64,000 nucleotides of DNA from Anaeramoeba ignava (lineage: Eukaryota; Metamonada; Anaeramoebidae), in the NCBI GenBank assembly GCA_028826165.1, contig JAPDFW010000070.1, positions 580,501-644,500 on the forward strand. Direction: 5' to 3'. Made by a program: the position numbers and the translations under genes. The notes under the pieces are model-generated. The model worked only from the letters and a program-made list of their open reading frames with translations, was not told where the DNA came from and searched no databases. This document shows positions 23,310 to 31,875 of this stretch, piece after piece (the first letter of the stretch is position 1; every line of letters starts with the position of its first letter).

Positions 23310-24927
23310 ATGAATAGAAGTATTTTAAATTAATATTTAACAAAAAAAAAATTAAAATTATAAAAAAAAAATTATAAAAAAAAATTTTTTTATAATAAGG
23401 ACAAAAACCAGGAAGAAATTCACCAACAAAATCTTTTGGTAAAGGACGAGGAAAACCAAATCAACAAGGAAGGAAAGGGAAGAAATATGGGTAGACCACA
23501 AACTGATGGAAACAAGGGAAAAGGAAAAAGTAATAATGGTCCAATAATTGAACCACATAGACATGATGGTGTATATATTGTTAGAGGAAAAGAAGAATCT
23601 CTTGCAACAGTAAATTTAATTCCAGGAGAAACAGTGTATGGAGAGAAGAAAATTTCACAAGAAGTAAAATTCATTATCATTTTAAATTTTAATTTTAATT
23701 TTAATTTTAATTTTAATTTTAATTTTAATTTTAATTATAATTTTAAATTTAATTTTAATTTTAATTTTAATTTTAATTTAAATTTTAATTTTAATTTTAA
23801 TTTTAATTTTAATTATAATTTTAATTTTAATTTTAAATTTAATTATAATTTTAATTTTAATTTTAATTTTAATTTTAATTTTAATTTTAATTTTAATTTT
23901 AATTTTAATTTTAATTTTAATTTAAATATCAATTTAAATATCAATTTAAATATCAATTTTAATTTTAATTTTAATTTTAATTTTAATTTTAATTTTAATT
24001 TTAATTTTAATTTTAATTTTAATTTTAATTTTAATTTTAATTTTAATTTTAATTTTAATTTTAATTTTAATTTTAATTTAAATTTTAATTTAAATTTTAA
24101 TTTTAATTTTAATTTTAATTTTAATTTTAATTTTAATTTTAATTTTAATTTTAATTTTAATTTTAATTTTAATTTTTAATTTTAATTTTAATTTTAATTT
24201 TAATTTTAATTTTAATTTTAATTTTAATTTTAATTTTAAATATCAATTTAAATATCAATTTAAATATCAATTTTAATTTTAATTTTAATTTCAATTTTAA
24301 TTTTAATTTTAATTTTAATTTTAATTTCAATTTTAATTTAAATTTTAATTTTAATTTTAATTTTAATTATAATTTTAATTTTAATTTTTAATTTTAATTT
24401 TAATTTTAATTTTAATTTTAATTTTAATTTAAATTTTAATTTTAATTTTAATTTAAATTTTAATTTTAATTTTAATTTTAATTTTAATTTTAATTTCAAT
24501 TTTAATTTTAATTTTAATTTTAATTTTAATTTTAATTTTAATTTTAATTTTAATTTTAATTTTAATTTTAATTTTAATTTTAATTTTAATTTTAATTTTA
24601 ATTTTAATTTTAATTTTAATTTTAATTTTAATTTTAATTTTAATTTTAATTTTAATTTTAATTTTAATTTTAATTTTAATTTTAATTTTAATTTTAATTT
24701 TAATTTTAATTTTAATTTTAATATTAATTTTTAATTTCAATTTCAAATATAAAAAGAAAGAAGGAAAGAAAGTTGAATATCGTATTTGGAATCCTTTTCG
24801 TTCAAAGCTTGCTGCTGCTATTCTTGGTGGTATTGATAAAATGTGGATTCAACCTGGCGCTAAAGTTTTATATCTTGGTGCTGCTTCTGGTACTACAGTT
24901 TCTCATTGTTCTGATATTGTTGGTGAA
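23310..24927 (+). CDS. fbl: Fibrillarin (box C/D snoRNP 2'-O-methyltransferase), N-terminal half in three exons
   Basis: Fibrillarin methylates rRNA 2'-hydroxyls in nucleolar box C/D snoRNPs. Proposed exons are 23310-23319 (ATGAATAGAA), 23400-23663 and 24757-24927. Exon 2 encodes a short K/G/R-rich tail and then [19 protein letters not shown] and [13 protein letters not shown]. Exon 3 encodes [20 protein letters not shown] and the SAM-binding [20 protein letters not shown]. All junctions are GT-AG and in phase. The second intron (23664-24756) is 1.09 kb of TTTTAA satellite. The K/G/R-rich tail reads in a different frame from the conserved part, and one surplus base near 23485-23492 would explain it. 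The C-terminal half is present only as damaged pieces between 25596 and 27017, so it is unclear whether this copy makes a functional protein. Confidence 0.8.
23664..24756. repeat. TTTTAA satellite forming a fibrillarin intron
   Basis: A donor GTAAAATTC follows the codons KKISQE and an AG at 24755-24756 precedes KEGKKVEYR. Everything between is TTTTAA hexamer with a few TTTAAA and ATATCAATTTAA interruptions. Phase 0 is kept across it, and two conserved fibrillarin blocks join directly. Confidence 0.9.
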
Positions 24928-25595
24928 GTAAATAATATCATATTTACTTCTTAATTTAAATTATAAATTATATTCAAAATTAAATTCAAAATTAAATCCA
25001 AAAATTAAATTCAAAATTAAATTCAAAATTAAATTCAAAATTAAATTCAAAATTAAATTCAAAATTAAATTCAAAATTAAATTCAAAATTAAATTCAAAA
25101 TTAAATTATAAATTAAATTATAAATTATATTCAAAATTAAATTATAAATTAAATTATAAATTATAAATTAAATTCAAAATTAAATTCAAAATTAAATTCA
25201 AAATTAAATTCATAAATTAAGTTAAAATTAAATTCAATTTAAATTCAAAATTAAATTCAAAATTAAATTCAATTTAAATTAAAATTAAATTCAAAATTAA
25301 ATTCAAAAATTAAATTATAAAATTAAATTCAAAATTAAATTAAAAATTAAATCAAAATTAAATTCAAAATTAAATTCAAAATTAAATTCAAAATTAAATT
25401 CAAAAATTAAATTCAAAATTAAATTCAAAATTAAATTCAAAATTAAATTCAAAATTAAATTCAAAATTAAATTAAAAATTAAATTCAAAAATTAAATTCA
25501 AAATTAAATTAAAATTATAAATTGAATTTAAAATCATATTCAAAATTATATTCAAAATTAAAATTATAAATTAAATTATAAATTAAATTCAAAAT
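24928..25595. repeat. AAATTCAAAATT 12-mer satellite, expanded fibrillarin intron
   Basis: It starts with a donor GTAAATAATATC directly after the codons DIVGE. It then runs as AAATTCAAAATT units with AAATTATAAATT variants up to the first remnant of the next fibrillarin exon. The word differs from that of the preceding intron. Confidence 0.85.
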
Positions 25596-26010
25596 TAAAA
25601 TTTCGAAAAAAAGACAAGGAAGGGTTTAAGTTGAATTTAAAATCGATCTGGTAGAAATTTAAATTGCAAATCAAATTAAAAATATCATTCCAATTATTGA
25701 AGATGCTAGAATGCCAAATCGATATAAAATTAAATTCAAAATTAAATTTTCAAAATTAAATTCAAAATTAAATTGCATTAAATGCTGAAAATTTTAAAAA
25801 TTCAAATGGAAATTATATTATTAAATTCAAAAAAGTAAATTCAAAATAAAATTATAAATTAAAATTAAAAATTAAAATTAAAATTCAATTATTTTAAAAT
25901 AAATTGATTCAACTTTAAATTATAAATTATTTTCAAAATTATATTAAAAATTAGGGAATCACAAAAATTAAAACAAAAGTTAAATTAGAACCAATGAAAT
26001 ATTCATGCAA
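25596..26010 (+). pseudogene. Fibrillarin C-terminal half, remnant A (eroded by AAATTCAAAATT words)
   Basis: Readable fibrillarin pieces in order: GRVY/VEFK with RSGRN traces (25610-25665), NIIPIIEDARMPNRYK (about 25679-25727), ALNAENF with NGNYIIK (about 25774-25832), LRES-like then LEPM (about 25953-26000), and the CAT-GCA-ATT-GTC trace of the HAVV motif near 26002. Stops and frame changes separate them. The damaged positions carry the same AAATTCAAA words as the adjacent satellite. Missing are the segment between NRYK and ALNAE and the KCIDST segment. Confidence 0.7.
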
Positions 26011-26109
26011 TTGTCCGTCAAAATTAAATTTAAAATTAAATTATTTATAAATTAATTTATTAAATTATAAATTCAAAATTAAATTATAAATTATATTCAA
26101 AATTAAATT

Positions 26110-27017
26110 ATTTCGAATAAAAAAAAGACAGGAAGGGTTTATTTATTAATTTATTAATTTATTTATTAAATTATTTATTAATGTTGCAAATCAAAGACAA
26201 AATATCATTCCAATTATTGAAGATTAGAATGCCAAATTTATTAAAATTATTGTTCCAATAATTGATATTTATTTTTTTAATTAAATTATTTATTTATTAA
26301 AGAATTATTTATTAAATGCTGAACAATTTTTAAAAACTAATGGACATTATATTATCTCAATAAAAGTACAAAAAATTTATAATTCAATTTATATTAAAAA
26401 TTAAAATTGAAATTAAAATTCAATATTTTAGGCAAAATGTATTGATTCAACTTTAGAACCTGAAGTAGTTTTTCAGAATGAAGTAAAAAAATTAAGGGAA
26501 TCACATTTAAAACCTTTAGAACAATTTACATTTATTTATTTATTTATTTAGATCATGCAGTTGTCCGTTTATTAATTTATTTAACAATTATTTATTAATT
26601 TATTTATTTATTTATTTATTTATTTATAAATTAATTTATTTATTAAATTATTTATTAATTTATTTATTAATTTATTTATTAATTTATTTATTAAATTGTT
26701 TATTAATTTGTTTAACATTTATTTATTAAATTATTTATTAAATTATTTATTAATTTATTTATTAATTTATTTATTAAATTATTTATTAAATTATTTATTA
26801 ATTTATTTATTAATTTATTTAATTTATTTATTAATTTATTTATTAATTTATTTATTAATTTATTTATTAATTTATTTATTAATTTATTTATTAATTTATT
26901 TATTAAATTATTTATTTATTAATTTATTTATTAAATTATTTATTAATTTATTTAACATTTATTTTATTTATTATTTTAGGTTGTTGGAGTTTATAGACCA
27001 AAAAGAAAAATTGATTA
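26110..27017 (+). pseudogene. Fibrillarin C-terminal half, remnant B with final exons (eroded by TTTATTAA words)
   Basis: The same exons appear a second time. VANQRQNIIPIIED lies at about 26183-26225 and an IVPIIDIYF trace near 26247. LLNAEQFLKTNGHYIISIK ends at 26365 with a 66-nt GT-AG intron (26366-26431). [20 protein letters not shown] and [13 protein letters not shown] run from 26432 to about 26530, and DHAVV sits near 26555. After a TTTATTAA satellite an AG precedes the last exon, VVGVYRPKRKID-stop (about 26979-27017). Where remnant A keeps LEP, this copy reads ATTTATTTATTT of nearly the same length. The 3' exons here are the best preserved and may be the ones used by the exons upstream. 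Confidence 0.65.
26560..26978. repeat. TTTATTAATTTA satellite inside the fibrillarin locus
   Basis: TTTATTAATTTA and TTTATTAAATTA units lie between the DHAVV trace and the final VVGVYRP exon, ending in TTATTTTAG, a good acceptor. Shorter patches of the same word interrupt remnant B from 26140 onward. Confidence 0.88.
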
Positions 27018-27232
27018 AATTCATAGAATTTTAACCTTTTCTTTTTTTTTAAAAATAATCAAAAAAATCTTTATAAAAGAAAAAATTTTTTTCTCTTTCT
27101 AAAAATATAAAACTAAAAACTAAAAACAATAAAAATTCAAATTTAAAACAATAGAAAGTTTTATTTTATTTTTTTTTTATTTATTGAATAGATTTTTATA
27201 TAAAAAAATTTTTTTTTTGTTGATGAAAGAAA

Positions 27233-27798
27233 TTATTGTAAATTTTCATCAAAATTATCAAAACTAAAATCATCAAAAGAAAATTGATTCATTTCATCTT
27301 GTGGAAAATTTGCAAAAGGAAAAAAATCTTCTTCAAAATCTTTTTCGAAATTTTGAAATTCAAATTCATTTTGAATTGGACTTTCATTTGGACTTTCATT
27401 TGGACTTTCATTTGGACTTTCACTATCATTTTGATTTGAAAATTGATTTTGATTTTGATTTTGATTTTCATTTTCATTTTCATTTTCATTTTCATTTTCA
27501 TTTTCATTTTCATTTTCATTTGTGGCTTGATTATTTTGATTTTGATTTTGATTTGTTGCTTGATTTCCTTCTTGATAAATTCCGTCTTGAATTCTTTGAA
27601 CAGAAGTTATAAAATTATTTTTTAATCGTTCTAATTTATTTTCATAGTCTTGAATTGCTCTTCGAATTCTTTCATTTTTTTTTTGTGAAAGAAATTCAAT
27701 TTGATTTAATAAGTGAATTTTCATCAACCTATCATTTGCTGGTTGAGTTTGTGTTTTTGTGCGTTTTGTGAAAAAGAAGAAATTTTATCTTTTTCCAT
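27233..27798 (-). CDS. Small coiled-coil protein with acidic N/E-repeat tail, about 188 aa, one apparent frame break
   Basis: The start is ATG at 27796-27798 (MEKDKISSFSQNAQKHKLNQ). About 20 codons later the frame closes. One extra A in the AAA run near 27733 would join it to the long frame (NDRLMKIHLLNQIEFLSQKK) that runs to the stop at 27233. Residues about 5-75 are helical and coiled-coil-like. A NQ/NE repeat coded by TTTTCA hexamers follows, then four NESP units and an acidic aromatic tail (FSFDDFSFDNFDENLQ). No family is recognised. The gene converges on the fibrillarin locus. If the frame break is real, the ORF starting at the internal ATG (27727 or just downstream) would be the expressed form. 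Confidence 0.6.
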
Positions 27799-28890
27799 TG
27801 TTAATTTTATGTTAAAAATAAAAGAAATTAAATTAAAAATTAAAATTAAAAATAAAAATAAAATAAAAATTAAAAGAGGGATTAAAATGAAAAAAATAAA
27901 AAAAATAACAAAAATAACAAGAAAAAAAAATTTTTTGTTTTGAAAAGAAAAATGATCAAGAAAAAATAAAAAAAAATCTTTTTATATCAAAAATTTTTTA
28001 AATTAAAAATAAAATAGAATAAAACTAATTTAAATTAAATTAAAAAATTGTTGAATTTCCTTTTTTTTTTTGCTTATTTTTTTGCTTATTTTTTTTTAAT
28101 CTTTTAATTTTTCGAATTGACCCCCAAATTTTTAAAAATAAGCAAAAAAAAAAAAATTTAAATTAAAAATAAATTAAAAATCATAATTAAAATTTAATTA
28201 AAACCTTTTAAAACAGATCAAAATCCCTCATTTATTCTTTAATCAAAAAAAAAAAAGGAAACAAAATTTTATTTGTTTATTTTAATTTGTGTGAAAAAAT
28301 ATCATATAAAATAAGATTAAAAGAAAGATAATTAATTTTTTTTTGTCTGGTCTGTTTCTTTCTTGTGAAGATAAAGTTTGTTGATTTGAATCCCCAAAAT
28401 TTAAATCAAAACCGAAAAAAGATATGTTCTATTTGATTTAAGTTTTAATTTTAATTTTTAAGTTGATTTTTATGATTAAAATTTTAATTATTATTAAATT
28501 GATTATTAAATAGATTTGATAATATTAAATTGATTATTTTAAATAGATTTGATTTTTTGCTTGTTGAATGTTTTTTATTATTTAGTTATAAAATAGATTT
28601 GATTAAATTTATTATTTAAATTATTATTTAAAATTATTATTAAATTTATTATTTAATTTATTATTTAAATTATTATTTAAATTATTATTAAAATTATTAT
28701 TTAATTTATTATTTAAATTATTATATAAATTTATTATTTAAATTATTATTAAATTTATTATTTAATTTATTATTAAATTTATTATTAAATTTATTATTAA
28801 ATTTATTATTTAATTTATTATTAAATTTATTATTTAATTTATTATTAAATTTATTATTAAATTATTATATTAATTTGATCTCGGAATTGA
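27799..28890. other. AT-rich intergenic region; TTATTATTTAAA repeat at 28560-28870
   Basis: No ORF, RNA gene or clear regulatory element was seen. The left part is poly-A/T with (AAAAATTA) runs. The right part is a loose TTATTATTTAAA/TTATTATTAAAT satellite lying just past the stop of the RING gene. Confidence 0.6.
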
Positions 28891-30260
28891 TCAATTTTTT
28901 CGCATTAAAAAATGGAGAAAATTGATTTCAAATAAATTAAATACATTATGATGAGAATCATTTTGTGATGTTTCTGAATTTGCAAAAGGATTATTATTTT
29001 GATTTTTTGATCGTCTTCCTTCAGGTCTTTTTGGGATTTGAAATGTATTATATTTATGATGAGAGCATTCTCTTCCTCTTCCATATAAAGGAATAATATC
29101 TTCTTTTGAATTGATAACATTTTTACAAACTGGACATTCATTTTTCTTTTGAAGCCACATATATAAGCATTCCCAACAAAAAAGATGCCCACATTTTGAA
29201 ACAACAGGATCACAAGCTGTTTCGAAGCATATGTTACATTTATAATCTTTTTCGTTTTCATCATCTGGTTTATTTTTTTTTGCAAAATTTATTGAATATC
29301 TCTGGGGTGGCCTTTCAAAAAGAAACGAGTATTGATTTTGATTTTGATTTTGATTTTGATTTTCAATTTGATTTTGATTTTGATTTTGATTTTGATTTTG
29401 ATTTTGATTTTGATTTTTATTTTGATTTTGATTTTGATTTTGATTTTCATTTTGATTTTCATTTTGATTTTGATTTTGATTTTGATTTTGATTTTGATTT
29501 TGATTTTGAATTTGATTTTGATTTTCAATTTGATTTTGATTTTCAATTTGATTTTGATTTTGATTTTGATTTTGATTTTGATTTTGATTTTGATTTTGAT
29601 TTTGATTTTCATTTTCATTTTCATTTTGATTTTCATTTTCATTTTGATTTTGATTTTGATTTTGATTTTGATTTTCATTTTGATTTTCATTTTGATTTTC
29701 ATTTTCATTTTCATTTTGATTTTGATTTTGATTTTGATTTTGATTTTGATTTTCATTTTCATTTTTCATTTTGATTTTGATTTTTTGATTTTGATTTTTG
29801 ATTTTGATTTTCAATTTTGATTTTGAATTTCTTTTGATTTTGATTTTGAAGAAATTGATTTTGATTTTGATTTTCACGATTTTGATTTTCTTTGATTTTG
29901 ATTTTGGTTTTTGAATTTTTTGAAATTTTATTTTGATTTTGAATTTGATTTTGATTTTGATTTTGATTTTTGATTTTGAATTTGATTTTGATTTTGGTTT
30001 TGAATTTTTGAAATTTTATTTAATAATTCGTTATAATTTAATTTGTATCCAATAGTCGAAACCCAATTAGTCTCTCGATATAAATTACTTGCATTTTTTT
30101 TTAAAGTTAAAACAACTGGGACATTTTCTATAAAATATTTATTATTTTTTTCAACACAAACTTTCCAATTTTCTATTGGTTCGGTTTCCGGTTGATAACT
30201 CCCAATTTTAATAAGACATTATAATAAACCTCCCAGTCAAACCACTGCTCTTTTTTGTTT
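28891..30260 (-). CDS. RING-type E3 ubiquitin ligase, RNF5/RNF185-like, with long N/Q-rich insert
   Basis: The C-terminal part carries a C3HC4 RING: CNICFETACDPVVSKCGHLF, then CWECLYMWLQ and NECPVCKN. It is followed by IPLYGRGRE and a PKRPEGRR segment, which is the order seen in RNF5/RNF185 (ER and mitochondrial membrane E3 ligases acting in protein quality control). Those relatives end in two membrane helices. Here the protein stops after NLFEINFLHFLMRKN, so the anchor is missing or lies in an unseen exon. Upstream, an N/Q/E repeat (about 29330-30000) separates the RING from a coding-like segment at about 30000-30200 (ENWKVCVEKNNKYFIENVPV, NLYRETNWVSTIGYKLNYNE). That segment is in another frame. 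A further piece (EQWFDWEVYYNVLLKLG) joins it only with a one-base change near 30210. The start codon is not established. The RING assignment is firm; the N-terminal structure is not. Confidence 0.7.
29330..30000 (-). repeat. TTTTGA/TTTTCA hexamer satellite inside the RING gene
   Basis: Pure TTTTGA with patches of TTTTCA and TTTCAA encodes NQ, NE and QIEN repeats on the - strand. On the + strand it yields DF/IL ORFs that are shadows. The unique segments at its two ends are in different reading frames. Confidence 0.9.
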
Positions 30261-31450
30261 TTTGTTGATATGAAATGTCACATCTTTTTTTTCTTTTTTA
30301 TTTTTTTTTTTTTTTTTTTTAATTAAAATTATCTCAAAACAATTCCAATCTGAAAATGAAAGATAAGTGAGAATAGGAATCAGAATCAAAAAAGAATTCA
30401 AAATGGAAGAAAAAAGGAAAAAAACCAAAATCACAAAAAGATCACTTTTCAAGGGTTTTCACTTATGGAACATTTCAAATCAAAGGAGGGATTGATCACC
30501 ATTTTGACAGATTTATATGAAAAAAATTTAGATCTTCATTTTAATTAAGTCCCAAATCGAAGTACAGAAAATAAATAAAAATAACATGTTTTGAATTCAA
30601 CAGAAAAACAAGGAATCAAGTTGAATGTGAAAAATTCAATTCTTAATGAACAAATTTTTCTCAACTATACTTTTCCCTTTAAATTTTTTTCTCCAAATTC
30701 CCAAATCCAGAAAACTCCATTTTGTTTCAATATTTCATTGTAAATTATTAGTTGTTAAACGATTAATTAATTTCTCTCAATTCTGATCTCATTTTCCCAA
30801 CATATTTTCACATAATCAACTAAATATGGAAAAGACTTTCAAAAATTACAATAAGGAGATTCTCAAATAGAAGCTAATCAAAATATTAGCTCTTTGTTTA
30901 ATTTCTTCGCGAGAAATATTCTTCTTCTCTTTGTAAAATCAAAAATCAAGTGATTATACCCATTTCTCTACTTTCTGGTGATTTCAAATCTATTGCAATT
31001 TGGCCAAATGTAATCAATTCTTCACAGAATTCAGACAGAAAGAACATCCAAATCAATCTAAATATATCATCAATATTCCCTTTTTCTTTTATATCATATC
31101 GATCTTTAATCAAATTCTTATAGTATTCTTAATTCTCTTGGTTATTACTACTCGAAACAATTTCTTGTCCAAGATTCTGATCTTTCGTTTGCTTTTGATT
31201 TTTTCTTTGGTAAATTATTTAGAATCCAAATATAATCACAGTTTCAATTGGGAAAGATGGATCTTAAGCCAAATAATCCCTCTTACTTTTCTTTAGGTTT
31301 TATCCAAATTCAAAGCCACTGTATATGATCGATCTAATTGTTTAGATCAAAAAACAATCTTCCAATTCAGATTGGGAATTTTGAGATCTTATCTTTGGCA
31401 CAAAAATTCCAAAAAAAAATTTTTGAAATGGAAAGAATTAGTAAATTTTT
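30261..31450. other. Non-repetitive, coding-like but stop-interrupted stretch (possible decayed gene)
   Basis: This stretch of about 1.2 kb has the complex composition of coding sequence and no satellite words, unlike the other gene-free stretches. The - strand reads for about 60 codons without a stop at about 30964-31150 (IKEKGNIDDIFRLIWMFFLS, EELITFGQIAIDLKSPESRE) and again briefly near 30900 (REEEYFSREEIKQRANI), broken by several stops. A + strand ORF (31000-31296, 98 aa, hydrophobic) is the antisense of this and less convincing. I do not recognise the family. It could be a decayed gene, or upstream exons of the RING gene with introns I cannot place. Confidence 0.4.
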
Positions 31451-31662
31451 AGATCAAAATCATGATCCAGAAATCATTCCCTCTTTCTATATTTCCAAAA
31501 AAAGAAATTAAAAAAAAATAACTTAAAAAACAAAAAGAAAAAAAAGTCAAAAAAAAAGTAAAAAAAAAATTTAATTCCGGACTTCAATTTTTCCATTTTT
31601 CCTTTTTTTGGTTTGGCCTGAAATCGAAAATAGAAATAATTTTATTTTTTAATTTTTTTTTA

Positions 31663-31761
31663 TTAATTTTTTTTATTCATTTTGACGGCAAATACAACCG
31701 GAAACGGAACCATTGGTTCTTCTTGAAATTTTCCTTGAATACAACACCATCTTGAAATCAT
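31663..31761 (-). CDS. Possible 32-aa small protein
   Basis: An ATG-to-TAA frame (MISRWCCIQGKFQEEPMV to AVKMNKKN) in otherwise A/T-only sequence. Its codon content is more complex than the surroundings. The same frame continues upstream without a stop through a hydrophobic stretch (FKIIFFFISLLFLMISRW). It might therefore be the end of a small membrane protein whose start lies next to the ArfGAP copy. No family is recognised. Confidence 0.3.
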   Translation of the reverse strand: MISRWCCIQGKFQEEPMVPFPVVFAVKMNKKN

Positions 31762-31875
31762 TAAAAATAAAAGAGAAATGAAGAAAAAAATGATTTTGAA
31801 TTGTTTTATTTTAAAAAAAAATTTTGAAGTTTCGAAAATGAAAAAATGAAAAAATGAAAAAATGAAAGAAAGAAT

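Noticed and set aside
24955-26990. CRISPR-like or telomere-like arrays
   Set aside because: Units are short AT words without unique spacers or G-rich strands. The locus is eukaryotic, and the units pass gradually into fibrillarin remnants.
26696-27034. 112-aa + strand ORF rich in L, I, Y and N in the fibrillarin locus
   Set aside because: It is a translation of the TTTATTAA satellite. The only real coding part is the last fibrillarin exon, which is in another frame.
28340-28420. Possible tRNA, because GATTTGAATCCCC resembles a T-loop
   Set aside because: No matching acceptor, anticodon or D arms could be folded around it.
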